DNA from: Halorubrum salsamenti
GTDB lineage: Archaea > Halobacteriota > Halobacteria > Halobacteriales > Haloferacaceae
Reading direction: 5' to 3'
NCBI RefSeq assembly: GCF_007671685.1
Contig: NZ_VCNL01000002.1
Span: forward strand, 124,001 to 188,000
Length of the DNA: 64,000 nucleotides
The notes under the pieces were generated by a model. The model did no database searches. It was not told where the DNA came from and saw only the letters and a program-made list of their open reading frames with translations. A program made the position numbers and the translations under genes. Shown piece after piece: positions 1-8,801 of the stretch. Position 1 is the stretch's first letter, and every line of letters begins with the position of its first letter.

Positions 1-675
1 GATCCGCTCGCGGACGCGCCGAAGCTCGGCGCGGAGGGCGTTGACGTTGTGCTCGGCGCAGTCCGCGCGCGTGAACTCCCCGCGGGGCCCCGCGCAGGCC
101 GGACAGGCGCACGGCAGCTCGTCGAGGTCCTCGAGGAAGTGCTCGGCGTCGGCGGTGAGATACATCCCTTCCGTCCCCTTCGTCCGCGCGAGCGACGCGT
201 CCACGAGGTCGACGCCGGCGTACGCGAGGAGCGCGACGTTCCGAGGCGTGGCGACGCCCGACAGCGTGAGGGCGGTGTCGGCCGGCAGGGCCTCTTTCGC
301 GGCAACGATCGCGTCGCGGAACGCCTCGCCGTGGCCGACGAACCCGGAGGCGTCTGCGAGGACGTACGCGTCGGCTCCCACGTCGCGCGCGCTCTCGCTG
401 TCGACGACCGCGGCGGCGGGGTAGTCGACGTCGGGGTGATCGACCGCGAACGACTCGCGGACCTCCTCGCGGGTGCCCGCGGGGAACGCCCGGTGCGGCA
501 GGACGGTGAGGGTCGCCTCGTCGCCGTCGGGGACCTCGCGGTCCCCGGCCCAGAGGCTGCCCGCGTCCGTGAGAAACGGGTCCGCGAGCGCCGGCGTCGT
601 CACCGGCTCGGCGAGCCGGAGCTCGCCGAGCCGGGCGGCGCCGTCGCGCTCGTGGACCTCGAAGTAGTCAGTCAT
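1..675 (-). CDS. arcS: Archaeosine synthase ArcS, N-terminal part (cut by window edge)
   Basis: ArcS converts preQ0 at position 15 of tRNA to archaeosine in archaea. The reading frame runs from an ATG at 675 to base 1 without a stop, giving the first 225 residues of a protein normally near 580. It begins MTDYFEVHERDGAARLGEL, which parallels the start of the neighbouring TgtA ([19 protein letters not shown]), as expected for these paralogues. A CACPAC cluster near residue 185 and a following DC..EHN segment match the zinc-binding part of the Tgt fold. tgtA lies on the same strand 550 bases upstream, so both archaeosine enzymes are encoded together. The C-terminal and PUA parts lie outside the window. 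Confidence 0.88.
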   Translation of the reverse strand, partial: MTDYFEVHERDGAARLGELRLAEPVTTPALADPFLTDAGSLWAGDREVPDGDEATLTVLPHRAFPAGTREEVRESFAVDHPDVDYPAAAVVDSESARDVGADAYVLADASGFVGHGEAFRDAIVAAKEALPADTALTLSGVATPRNVALLAYAGVDLVDASLARTKGTEGMYLTADAEHFLEDLDELPCACPACAGPRGEFTRADCAEHNVNALRAELRRVRERI

Positions 676-764
676 ACCTCCCCTCGCGGGGGGACGGTCA
701 ATTCTCTTGTGTTCCGCGGTCGTCCCGGCCGAACCGTTAGGTTCCCGGCGATTGTACCGTACCT

Positions 765-1211
765 ATGGACATAACCGGCCCGTGGGACCGCGAACGCGTC
801 GACGAGTTCCTCGACGGAGCGCGGATCCCGGTCCGTATCGGCTGTCGCACCCCGAGCGACGCCCCGTGGATCGTCTCGCTGTGGTTCTCGTGGGACGGCG
901 CGGTCAACTGCGCGACGAGCGCGAGCGCCGACCTCACCGGCTTCCTCGCGCACGACGACCGCGTCTCCTTCGAGGTGTCGACGAACGACCCGCCGTATAA
1001 AGGGATTCGAGGGCGGGGCCGCGCGACGGTGACGGCGGACGCGGACAAGGAACTGCTCCGCGCGCTGTTGGAGCGGTACCTCGGTGGCGTCGACAACCCG
1101 ACCGGCGATCGGCTCCTCCGACCGGAGCGCGAGGAGGTCCGGGTGCGGATCGAGCCGGAGCGGCTGCACTCGTGGGACTACACGAATCGGATGGGAGCGG
1201 AGGAGCGCTGA
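765..1211 (+). CDS. Pyridoxamine 5'-phosphate oxidase-family (split-barrel flavin-binding) protein
   Basis: A 148-residue protein with the layout of small PPOX/split-barrel proteins. An N-terminal helix (residues 6-18) is followed by the strand-rich segment RIPVRIGCRTPSDAPWIVSL, a FEVSTNDPPYKGIRGRG strand pair and a long helix with ALLERYLGG. Family members bind FMN or F420; the true substrate cannot be read from the sequence. It is transcribed divergently from arcS and lies between arcS and tgtA, convergent with tgtA (16 bases between stops). The ATG at 765 is 20-30 bases after a GTACCGTACC stretch, so a leaderless transcript is plausible. No link to archaeosine synthesis is known to me. Confidence 0.8.
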   Translation: MDITGPWDRERVDEFLDGARIPVRIGCRTPSDAPWIVSLWFSWDGAVNCATSASADLTGFLAHDDRVSFEVSTNDPPYKGIRGRGRATVTADADKELLRALLERYLGGVDNPTGDRLLRPEREEVRVRIEPERLHSWDYTNRMGAEER

Positions 1212-1226
1212 TTCCGCTCCCGCTGC

Positions 1227-2702
1227 TCAGCGACCGAGGTGCCGCAGGTTCTCCGTCTCGACGCGGTCCGGAACCGCCTCGACCGCGCGCGGCACCCAAT
1301 CGTCGTGACCGAGGGTGAGTTCGGCCTCGGGGTTGGACTCGGCGAGGCTCGCGACGCCCTCGGCGGCCGCGACCTGCGCCGCGCCGTCGACCCGCTCGGG
1401 GACCTCCGCGGTGAGCGGGTACGTCTCCGAGAGCGCCCGCGGGAACGGACCGAACGGGGGTTTCACGCGCCACACCGCGTCGTAGTCGTGGTTCGACGGC
1501 GCGTCCGACTCGGTGAGGAGGAGCCGTTCGGGGACCGCGAGCCGCGCGAGGCGGTCGTGATGCCGACGGACCTCGGGGCGGCGGGCCGACTCGTGGGAGG
1601 TGTAGAAGAACGCGTCCTTCGAGACCGGGTCCGTCCGCTCCAGCTCGTCGGCGTGGTCGAGGAGGGTCCGGAGCCCGTCGAGCATCGCGGGGTGGCCGCG
1701 GGCGCGGCGATCGACGAGCTGGAGGAGGTTCCCGGACCGGATCGCGGCCTTCACGCGCCGCAGTTCCTCGAAGGTGACGTGGAGGTTGTGCTCGGCGAGG
1801 AGCTCCTCTGTAGCGTCCATCTCCCGGAGCTCCGCGGGCGTGTGCTCGGCGCAGACCGGACACGAGCAGGGGAAATACTCCATCTCCTCGAGGTGTTCGG
1901 TCCCCGAGACCGTCAGGTACCGGCCGTCGCGCGCCATCAGCGCGTAGGCGGCCGAGTCGAACAGGTCACAGCCCGCGGCGACCGCCAGCGCGAGCATCAT
2001 CGGGTGGCCCGCGCCGAACAGGTGAACCGGGGCGTCGGGGTCGAGCCCGCGCTTGGCCGCCCGCACCGCCTCGACGACCTCGGCGTAGCGGTAGGAGTTT
2101 AAAAGGGGAACCATCGCGCCGACCGGGAACACGTCCAGGTCGGTCGCGCTCGCGTGTCTCCCCGCCTCCTCGCGGAGGTCCGGGAACGTCGACCCCTGCA
2201 CGGGGGCGTTGACGAGCATGTCGCCCGTCTCCGCGGCCTCCGCGTCGGCGAGCGCTTGCCGCGTCGTCTCCAGCTCGCGCTCGGCGCGCTCGCGGTCGAC
2301 GTCGGGGGGCGTGGGCACGTCGACCGGGGTGGCCACGTCGCTCCCGATCCGCCGCTGGAACTCGATGATCTCCTCGGTGGTCACGTCGATGTCGCCGTAC
2401 TCGGCGAGCTGGAAGGAGCCGGAGTCGGTCATGATCGCGCCGTCGAACCCGAGGAAGTCGTGGAGCCCCTCCTCCAGCACGCGGTCGCGGATCCGGTCGG
2501 TGCTCCGGATGATGTAGGAGTTGGTGATCAGCATCTCCGCGCCGAACTCCTCGGCGAGCCGCCGCGGCTCGACCGTGAGGACGTTGGGATTGACGACCGG
2601 CAGGAGCGCCGGCGTCTCGACGGTCACCCCGGCGCGGGGGACCTCCAGCCGCCCGATCCGCCCGGCGGCGTCGTGGTCCCGGACCTCGAAGTGATCGCGC
2701 AT
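1227..2702 (-). CDS. tgtA: tRNA-guanine(15) transglycosylase TgtA (archaeosine)
   Basis: TgtA exchanges guanine-15 in the D-loop of archaeal tRNAs for preQ0, the first tRNA step of archaeosine synthesis. The 491-residue protein shows the TIM-barrel motifs: MTDSGSFQ with Asp93, VPLLNSYRY near 198-206, and [10 protein letters not shown] with the nucleophile candidate Asp249. A structural zinc site is visible as C279, C281, C284 and H305 (PCSCPVC...EH). The remaining C-terminal part is shorter than in PUA-bearing homologues such as the Pyrococcus enzyme, as is common in haloarchaea where ArcS carries those domains. Start ATG is at 2702. arcS lies downstream on the same strand. Confidence 0.95.
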   Translation of the reverse strand: MRDHFEVRDHDAAGRIGRLEVPRAGVTVETPALLPVVNPNVLTVEPRRLAEEFGAEMLITNSYIIRSTDRIRDRVLEEGLHDFLGFDGAIMTDSGSFQLAEYGDIDVTTEEIIEFQRRIGSDVATPVDVPTPPDVDRERAERELETTRQALADAEAAETGDMLVNAPVQGSTFPDLREEAGRHASATDLDVFPVGAMVPLLNSYRYAEVVEAVRAAKRGLDPDAPVHLFGAGHPMMLALAVAAGCDLFDSAAYALMARDGRYLTVSGTEHLEEMEYFPCSCPVCAEHTPAELREMDATEELLAEHNLHVTFEELRRVKAAIRSGNLLQLVDRRARGHPAMLDGLRTLLDHADELERTDPVSKDAFFYTSHESARRPEVRRHHDRLARLAVPERLLLTESDAPSNHDYDAVWRVKPPFGPFPRALSETYPLTAEVPERVDGAAQVAAAEGVASLAESNPEAELTLGHDDWVPRAVEAVPDRVETENLRHLGR

Positions 2703-2808
2703 ACCCGGAGTCCGGGGACGCGGGCGGTAAGGGTTGCGTTCGGGGGCGACGGGGCGAGCCGCCCCGGCGTCGCCCGCGGCGGCGACCGCGGCCGCGAGCG
2801 CCCCCGAC

Positions 2809-3591
2809 TCAGAGCCCGGTCGGGTGGCTCACGTACGCCGTCTCCAGCCCCCACTCCTCCGTCAGCGCCTGCAGCGACCGGACGCCGAACGTCTCGGTCG
2901 CGTAGTGGCCCGCGAGGAACACCGTGATCCCCGCCTCGCGCGCGTCGTGGTAGACCCGCCCCTTCCCCTCGCCCGTGACCAGCGCGTCGGCGCCGGCCGC
3001 GACCGCCTCGTCGAGCCAGTCGGCGCCGGAACCGGTGACGACCGCGACGCGCTCGATCTCGTCGGGGCCGAAGTCGATGACCCGCGTCGGCAACTCCTCG
3101 TCCTCGCCGTCTGGCTGTCCCTCGAACCCGTCGAGCGTCTCGCGGATCGACGCGGCCGACCGCGGCGCGTCCGTCTCGCCGATCGTCCCGATCGTGACTG
3201 GCCCGATCTCGCCGAACGGCTCTCGGTCGTCGAGAGCGAGTTCCGCCGCGACGCCGGCGGCGTTGCCGAGTTCGGTGTGGCCGTCGAGCGGGAGGTGCGA
3301 GACGTATAAGGCGAGGTCGTGCTCCGCGAGCGCCGCGACCCGGTCGTAGGTCCGGCCCGTGACGCGGTCGATCCCGCCCCACGAGATCCCGTGGTGGACG
3401 ACGAGGACGTCCGCGCCCGCGTCGGCCGCGGCCTCGATAGTCGCGTCCGCGGCGTCGACCGCGAACGCGACGCGCTCGATCTCCTCCCGGTCCGACCCCA
3501 CCTGTAACCCGTTCGCGCTGGCGTCGACGTCGGCGTACGCGGCCGTCTCCAGCCGGTCGTCGAGCCGTCGCACGTACTCGGAGCGCTCCAT
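2809..3591 (-). CDS. Nif3-like dinuclear metal-centre protein (DUF34)
   Basis: A 260-residue Nif3/YbgI-family protein, a toroidal hexamer with two metal ions per subunit; the cellular role is still unsettled. The metal ligands are visible: the HH pair at 66-67 in [10 protein letters not shown], Asp103 and His105 in SHLPLDGH, and the C-terminal pair His229/Glu233 in [11 protein letters not shown]. The middle segment (about 130-190) is the family insertion and is acidic here (QPDGEDEEL). It sits between pfkB and tgtA on the same strand, with a 106-base gap before tgtA that contains no obvious gene. The start ATG at 3591 is preceded by GC-rich sequence without a strong TATA. Confidence 0.9.
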   Translation of the reverse strand: MERSEYVRRLDDRLETAAYADVDASANGLQVGSDREEIERVAFAVDAADATIEAAADAGADVLVVHHGISWGGIDRVTGRTYDRVAALAEHDLALYVSHLPLDGHTELGNAAGVAAELALDDREPFGEIGPVTIGTIGETDAPRSAASIRETLDGFEGQPDGEDEELPTRVIDFGPDEIERVAVVTGSGADWLDEAVAAGADALVTGEGKGRVYHDAREAGITVFLAGHYATETFGVRSLQALTEEWGLETAYVSHPTGL

Positions 3592-3641
3592 ACTGACGCG
3601 TGCGCCGGGCAGAAACTAAAGCACGCGGGTCCTTCCGGAAG

Positions 3642-4622
3642 TTACTCTCTCTCCGCGAGGAACGCCTCGACGGCCTCGCGGTCGGGGAGCGCCGTCATGC
3701 CGCCGCGGTCCCGCACCGAGAGCGCGGCCGTCGCGTTGGCGAACGCGAGCGCGTCGGCGAGGTCCGGCGGGTCGTCGGCGTCGACCGCGCCCGCGGCCAA
3801 CCGGTTTATCAGTCCCGAGGTGAACGCGTCGCCGGCGCCGGTGGCGTCGACCGCCTCGACCGAGAACCCCTCGTGACGCGCGGTCGTCTCGCCCCACGGC
3901 GCCGCGTCCATGCTCGCCGCCACCGCGCCCGCTGAGCCGAGGGTGACGACCGCCGTGTGCGGTCCGAACTCCAGCAGGTCTCTGGCCAGATCCGCGCCCT
4001 CGCGCGAGGAGATACCGGTCGCCGCCACGTCCTCGTCGCTGGCGAACGCCACGTCGGTGTCCCCGAGGATGTCGCGGATCGCCTCGACCACCGCGTCCCG
4101 GTCCCCCTCCGGAACCAGGTCCGGGCGGTAGTTCACGTCGAACGAGACGGTGCAGCCGCGCTCGTCGGCCACGGCCGCCACCTCGCGAATCGCCGTCCGA
4201 CCCCTCGGGTGCGTCAGGGCGACGCCGCCGAGGTGGACCCACGAGGCGGCCGCCAGCGCGTCGGTCGGGACCGCGTCGGGCTCGAACCCGAACGTCACGT
4301 CCCGCGAGCCGTAAAAACGGAATCGTCGGCCGTCGACGCCGGGCGGCGAGACCACCGCGAGCGTGGTGTTGCCGCCGACGCGCCGGGAGAGCGCGTCGGG
4401 GACGCCCTCGTCGTCGAGCGTCTCCCGCAGGAAGTCGCCGAAGGGGTCGTCGCCGAGTCGGGTCCAGAACGCCGGCGGCGTGCCGAGCCGGGAGAGCCCG
4501 ACCGCGACGTTGGCCGGGGCGCCGCCCGGGCGGTGCGTGAAGCCGTCCACGTCGCGCAGCGTCTCGCCCGCTCCGGGAAGCAGGTCGACGAGCGTCTCTC
4601 CGGCCACGAGAATGTCCGTCAT
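3642..4622 (-). CDS. PfkB-family carbohydrate kinase (fructokinase-like)
   Basis: A 326-residue ribokinase/PfkB-family sugar kinase that phosphorylates a sugar with ATP in the cytoplasm. It shows the N-terminal signature AGETLVDLLPGAGE, the substrate-lid glycine motif RPGGAPANVAVGLSRLG (31-47), and the C-terminal catalytic signature DATGAGDAFTSGL near residue 260, whose Asp is the usual base. Fructokinase is the closest guess, but the substrate cannot be decided from sequence. It lies 50 bases upstream of the Nif3-like gene on the same strand and may be co-transcribed; the functions are not obviously linked. Confidence 0.88.
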   Translation of the reverse strand: MTDILVAGETLVDLLPGAGETLRDVDGFTHRPGGAPANVAVGLSRLGTPPAFWTRLGDDPFGDFLRETLDDEGVPDALSRRVGGNTTLAVVSPPGVDGRRFRFYGSRDVTFGFEPDAVPTDALAAASWVHLGGVALTHPRGRTAIREVAAVADERGCTVSFDVNYRPDLVPEGDRDAVVEAIRDILGDTDVAFASDEDVAATGISSREGADLARDLLEFGPHTAVVTLGSAGAVAASMDAAPWGETTARHEGFSVEAVDATGAGDAFTSGLINRLAAGAVDADDPPDLADALAFANATAALSVRDRGGMTALPDREAVEAFLAERE

Positions 4623-4715
4623 ACGTGGAGGGAGGGACGTCGGACGGTATGAAAGTTCGCGGTTCGCCGGCGATATCGAGTGGGTGGGACCGGCGGCTCG
4701 CTCGCGGGCGATCGT

Positions 4716-5972
4716 CTACTCGCCGCCTCCGTCGCCGTCGTCGCCTTCGCTTTCCTCAGCCCCCGCGACCTCCTCCGCGACCGCCTCGAACGCCGCGAGG
4801 ATGACCCGCTTGCAGGCCTGCCCCTCGGTCGTCCAGTGCTGCGCGTAGTCGAGCATGTCGTCGTAGATGTCGGGCTTACAGCCGGCCGCCTGCGGGTGCC
4901 CGCCCCCGTTCACCTTCCCGGCGACCTCGTGGGCGTGCCGGAAGTCCTCGGAGCCGCGGATCGACGCGGAGCCGGCGGGCTTGACGATCACCGCGGCGTC
5001 CGATCCCCGCTCTCGGAGGGCTTCGGCGACCTCGTTCTGCGAGCACCGGCCGTACGTGACGGCGACGGTCCACTCGCCGACCTCGTGAGTGACCGCGCGG
5101 TCGACGGCGGCGCCGATCCGGGCCTCCTTCTCGACGCGCCGATCGGCGACGAACTCCCGGACCGTCTCGGGGAGGTCGGCGCCGTACGCGCCCACGATCG
5201 CCGCGTACTCCTCGCCGCCGGCCCAGTAGGAGTAGTCGGCCAGGTCGTCGGAGCGCGGGTCCTCCTTGATCCAGAGGTCGTGGTCGCGCGTCACGGCCGC
5301 CAGTTCGCTCCACCGGTCGTCGAAGTCGTAGTCGAGCGAGCGGAGCGCCACGTCGGCGGTGCACTCCTCGTCGGACTCGCCGACCACGAGGTCGACGCCG
5401 AGGTCGCGGACGGCCGCGGCGGTCGACTCGTCCCACTGGTGGTGGTCGAACCACCGGATCGAGGCGGTCGACTCCGCGAGCGCCTCCAGCGGCTCCGCGA
5501 TCCACTCGTAGTCGTCGGGACACAGGTCGCAGACGAACAGGTCCACGTCGTCGTCGGCGTACGCGAGCACGCGTTCGAGCGACGTGTCGATGGAGTACGG
5601 CCCGGCGGCGACCAGCCCGACCGGCGACTCGGCGTGGGCGTCCTCGGTGGGGTCCTCGGCGTCGGTCTCGCCTTCGCCCCCTTCTGATTCGGACGCCTCG
5701 TCCTCCCCGTCGCCGAGCCGCGCCGCGATGGCCGCCTCGAAGTCCGCGGCGTCGAGCGCGGCGTCGTACGTCTCTCGGACCATCGCCGCGCAGGCGAGCC
5801 CGTCGGCGTCGCCGTCGGCGATCACGACCGCCTCGCTTCCCTCGATCGCCTCCTTCGCGCGCCGCTCGGCGCGCTCCTCGTCCAGCGAGTCCGGGTAGAA
5901 GAAGCCCTTGCCGGGCAGCCGCGTGTACCGCGAGCGGGGGATGTCCCCCTCGTCGATGAGTTCGTCGTCCAT
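4716..5972 (-). CDS. DHH-family phosphoesterase (RecJ-like / oligonucleotide phosphatase)
   Basis: A 418-residue DHH/DHHA1 protein. Motif I is VVIADGDADGLACAAMV near residue 50, the DHH signature itself is IRWFDHHQWDESTAAA in the middle, and the C-terminal DHHA1 glycine-histidine motif is NGGGHPQAAGC near 365. Such proteins hydrolyse phosphodiester bonds of single-stranded DNA, nanoRNA or cyclic dinucleotides using Mn2+. An acidic low-complexity insertion (about 105-130, rich in E, D, S and G) separates motif I from the DHH motif, as expected in halophiles. The C-terminal tail is also acidic. Start ATG is at 5972. The substrate class is not determined. Confidence 0.88.
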   Translation of the reverse strand: MDDELIDEGDIPRSRYTRLPGKGFFYPDSLDEERAERRAKEAIEGSEAVVIADGDADGLACAAMVRETYDAALDAADFEAAIAARLGDGEDEASESEGGEGETDAEDPTEDAHAESPVGLVAAGPYSIDTSLERVLAYADDDVDLFVCDLCPDDYEWIAEPLEALAESTASIRWFDHHQWDESTAAAVRDLGVDLVVGESDEECTADVALRSLDYDFDDRWSELAAVTRDHDLWIKEDPRSDDLADYSYWAGGEEYAAIVGAYGADLPETVREFVADRRVEKEARIGAAVDRAVTHEVGEWTVAVTYGRCSQNEVAEALRERGSDAAVIVKPAGSASIRGSEDFRHAHEVAGKVNGGGHPQAAGCKPDIYDDMLDYAQHWTTEGQACKRVILAAFEAVAEEVAGAEESEGDDGDGGGE

Positions 5973-6060
5973 ACCGTCGCGCCGGGCGGCAGCGGGAAAA
6001 CTCCGCCGTTCTCGGGCGGGCGGGCCGGCTGACCGCCCTGACGCGAACCGCGCCGCAGCC

Positions 6061-6525
6061 TCAGATCGTCGTCCGCCGCGGGTCCTCGTCGGTGAGCTGG
6101 CGGACGGTGAGCACGGGGATCGGGCACGTTCGGACGACGCGTTCGGCGACCGAGCCGATGAGGAACCGGTTCTCGCCGTGTCGCCCGCGGGTCCCCATCG
6201 CGACCGCGTCGGCGTCGACGTCCCGCGCGTACCCGGCGATCTCGGGGGCCGGACGGCCCTCCCGAACCTCGGTCGTGACGTCGAGGGTCGCGTCGCGCGC
6301 GGTCGCGGCGTCGGTCACCTGATCGAGCGCGTCCTCCCCGCGGTCGTCGAGCGCCTCGCGGAGGTCGTCACGGACCTCGTCGGGCGTGGACTCGACTTCG
6401 CCGCTGTCGACGACGTAGAGGGCGTGGACCTCCGCGTCGAACCGCGCGGCGACGTCGACCGCGACGTCGACGGCCCGGCGGACGCTGTCGGAGCCGTCGG
6501 TCGCGACCACGATCGTGTCGAACAT
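6061..6525 (-). CDS. Universal stress protein (UspA family)
   Basis: A 154-residue UspA-fold protein. It starts MFDTIVVATDGSDSVRRAVD, has the central HALYVVD strand, and ends with the ATP-binding loop GTRGRHGENRFLIGSVAERV followed by PIPVLTVR. This GxxGx9GS-type loop suggests nucleotide binding. An upstream in-frame ATG at 6606 would add 27 basic residues unlike the family. The start at 6525 is preferred because TTAAAAAT at 6551-6558 sits 26-33 bases upstream as a TATA box, suggesting a leaderless transcript. The protein is probably a stress or salinity response factor, its usual haloarchaeal role. Confidence 0.9.
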   Translation of the reverse strand: MFDTIVVATDGSDSVRRAVDVAVDVAARFDAEVHALYVVDSGEVESTPDEVRDDLREALDDRGEDALDQVTDAATARDATLDVTTEVREGRPAPEIAGYARDVDADAVAMGTRGRHGENRFLIGSVAERVVRTCPIPVLTVRQLTDEDPRRTTI

Positions 6526-6550
6526 GTGCACCCGTTCGCCGAGGCGGTAG

Positions 6551-6558
6551 TTAAAAAT
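6551..6558 (-). promoter_or_regulatory. TATA box of the UspA gene
   Basis: An A/T run (read as ATTTTTAA on the minus strand) in a GC-rich background, 26-33 bases before the chosen ATG at 6525. It supports the short start and a leaderless mRNA. Confidence 0.6.
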
Positions 6559-6613
6559 AGGCGGTCGGATCCGAGGACACGGCGATCGACAGCGCGAGCG
6601 CGGCACGACGAAG

Positions 6614-7078
6614 TTTATAAGTGATCGAGGCGGTGCAGCGGCGCGTGCTCCTCGCGCTCATTGGGCGCGAGGAGCACGCGCGAGGTCGCCGGCGGCTTCG
6701 CCGCCGGCTTCGCCGCCGGCTGCCAGAGGGACCTTCGGTCCCTCGCTGGAGTCAGTCGCCCGGAGCGAAGCGGAGGGCGACTGACGAGGCTGGGGAGGTG
6801 TGAGGCTGCGGTTGTTGCTGGGCGGGACTCAAAGGGGCAGTCGCCGGCGGCTGTGCCGCCGGCTACAAGCGAGAGCTTCGCTCTCGCCCTGCCGCGAGGA
6901 CGACGGTGGCGTAGCAAGCACCGCAGCGAGCAACGCGAGCGAGGAGCGCAGCAAGGTCCCCGAGTCGTCGCGGCTGGGGCCTCGGAGGTCTCCACCGTCG
7001 GTCTGCCAGCAACGATTTATAAGCGAGCGGCTGGGGCTTCGGAGGAATTCGTCTCGTCAACAGTTTCACTTATAAACC
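6614..7078 (+). repeat. Mosaic intergenic hairpin repeat, copy R1 (full, plus orientation)
   Basis: This 465-base gene-free stretch is the largest copy of a dispersed repeat. Block A lies at 6786-6814 (starts GAGGCTGGGGAGGTGTGAGG), block B at 6825-6844 (GGACTCAAAGGGGCAGTCGC) and block C at 6970-7000 (GCGGCTGGGGCCTCGGAGG). Immediately before A is a stem CAGTCGCCC/GGGCGACTG. Four GCTTCGC or GCGAAGC hairpin loops lie at 6695, 6707, 6765 and 6875, plus a stem AGGGACC-TTCG-GTCCCT near 6726-6743. TTATAA motifs occur at both edges (6615-6620 and 7069-7074) and at 7015-7020, followed by a second partial C-like block at 7029-7045. Frames that happen to be open here are not considered coding. Confidence 0.75.
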
Positions 7079-7099
7079 CCGATCCGCGTACCGCCTCCC

Positions 7100-8659
7100 C
7101 TACGCCAGGAAGACGTGCCGCGGCCGGTCGGCCAGCACTTCGCGGCCCCACTGGACGGTCTCGCGGAACTCGTCGGAGCCGAAGAACGCCATCGCGTCCT
7201 CCTTCGCGTGCCACTGGCTCGCGATGAACATGTCGTTCTCGTCTTCGACGTTGATCATGAGGTCGGTCTCGACGTGGCCGTCCATCTCCGCGAGGATCTC
7301 CCCCACGTCGTCGAACGTGTCGGTGAAGTCCCCCTGGTGCTCCGGCTTGACGGTGTAGAACATCCCCATCGTGCCGAAGCCGGACTCCTCGCCGGCGCGG
7401 GCGACGATCCCCGGTAGCTCCGAGAGGAAGCCGGCCGCGGTCTCGGCGGCGGAGGCCGTGTCCCAGATGGAGACGACCGCGGCGCGGTCGGTGACGCGCC
7501 CCTCGTACACCGCCGTCTTCACGTGGGTGCCGTAGTGGTCGAAGTTCCCGCGGAGCCCCTCGACCTCGTCGAACAGCTCGTCCACGTCGGCCTCGCTGTA
7601 GAGCACGGTCGCGTACACGTCCTCGCCGTGGGGCTTACCGGCGTAGATGTCCAGATCGGCGAGCTCGCCGCGGATGTCCTCGCCGGACGCGTCGTCGCCC
7701 CCTTCGTGTCCACCCTCACGACCCTCGTCGCCCGTGTGGGGGTGGTCACCTTCCCCGCTCGACTCCCCCTCGCCGTGGGGGTGGTCGCCGTGCGCGGAGC
7801 CGCCGCCGGAGCCGGCGTGGCCCTCGCCGTGAGCGTGACCGTGGCCGTGTCCTTCCTCGCCGTCTCCGGCGTCGCCGTCGCCTGTCGGCACCGTCTCGCC
7901 GGCGAGGTACGCGCCGAGGTCCGCGGGCGGGAACCGGCGGCCGATGTAGAACTCGCCGAACTCGCCGTACCGCGAGGAGGCGGGGTCGAAGCGCATCTCG
8001 TAGACGATGTCCTTGATGTCGGTCGGGTCCGAGCCGAACAGGGTGACGCCCCACTCGTGGCCCTCGAAGCCGACGGAGGAGGCGATCACCTGCTTGATCT
8101 TCCCGGCGTACTCCTTGCCGACCTCGCCGTGGTCGGCCATGAGGTCGGCGCGGTCCTCGAACGAGAGGTCGTACCAGTTGTACTCCTCGCCGCGGCGCTT
8201 GCTCATCGGGTAGAAACAGACGTACTCGTCGTCGGGGATCTCCGGCGTCAGCTTCCCTTCGATGTATCGTTTGAGGCCCGCGTCGACCGATTCGGGGTCC
8301 TCGAAGTACTCGTCGGAGACGTACCCGGAGACCTCGGTGACGGAGACGTAGGAGGTCGTTCGCTCGGTGAACTCCGCGAGCGCGGTGTCCTCGAACCGGC
8401 GCTCGATCGACGACAGGTCGTCGAGTGCGGGGCGGAAGTGGACGAACAGCAGGTCGGCCTTGTGCCCGAGCACGGAGAACAGCCCGGAGTCTCCCTCCTC
8501 GGCGTCGGCGACCAGCTCCCGGTGTTTCAGGAAGTCCTTCCCCTCCTCGATCGCCCGTTCCCGCTCTCGCTCGGGGGCGTCGCGCCACGCGTCCCAGTCG
8601 ACGGACCGGAAGTCGTGCAGCGCGAACCACCCCTCCTCGGTCTGTGGTGCCTCGACCAT
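7100..8659 (-). CDS. pitA: PitA: chlorite-dismutase/ChdC-like domain fused to Abm domain
   Basis: A 519-residue haloarchaeal PitA protein. Residues 1-255 form a Cld-superfamily heme-binding domain. Features of coproheme decarboxylase (HemQ/ChdC) are visible: the YPMSKRRG motif with Tyr150 and Lys154, ADHGEVG with candidate proximal His177, and VGFEGHEWGVTLFGSD. Residues 265-325 are a His/Gly/Glu-rich linker (for example GHGHGHAHGEGHAG) that could bind metal. Residues 335-519 form an antibiotic-biosynthesis-monooxygenase-like (dimeric alpha-beta barrel) domain ending near FLA. It probably acts in heme synthesis or heme handling in the cytoplasm. The gene starts at ATG 8659, divergent from the UbiA fusion; repeat R1 follows its stop. 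Confidence 0.9.
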   Translation of the reverse strand: MVEAPQTEEGWFALHDFRSVDWDAWRDAPERERERAIEEGKDFLKHRELVADAEEGDSGLFSVLGHKADLLFVHFRPALDDLSSIERRFEDTALAEFTERTTSYVSVTEVSGYVSDEYFEDPESVDAGLKRYIEGKLTPEIPDDEYVCFYPMSKRRGEEYNWYDLSFEDRADLMADHGEVGKEYAGKIKQVIASSVGFEGHEWGVTLFGSDPTDIKDIVYEMRFDPASSRYGEFGEFYIGRRFPPADLGAYLAGETVPTGDGDAGDGEEGHGHGHAHGEGHAGSGGGSAHGDHPHGEGESSGEGDHPHTGDEGREGGHEGGDDASGEDIRGELADLDIYAGKPHGEDVYATVLYSEADVDELFDEVEGLRGNFDHYGTHVKTAVYEGRVTDRAAVVSIWDTASAAETAAGFLSELPGIVARAGEESGFGTMGMFYTVKPEHQGDFTDTFDDVGEILAEMDGHVETDLMINVEDENDMFIASQWHAKEDAMAFFGSDEFRETVQWGREVLADRPRHVFLA

Positions 8660-8801
8660 ACGGCGGCTTGGGTCGCCGGGACTTAGGTGTTTGCGAGTCG
8701 TCGGCGTCGCGTCTCCGGGACCGAAAACACCTCGACGGGTCGAGACGACGCACCTGTGAATCCCCCAACAGGATTAATCGTTATTAGTGCGTTGGTAACG
8801 C

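Noticed and set aside
6661-7227. Open frames of 60-190 codons inside repeat copies R1, R5 and R6
   Set aside because: They arise from repeat blocks, change frame between copies, and their predicted proteins are Arg/Ser/Ala-rich without halophilic acidity. The conserved unit is DNA or RNA, not protein.
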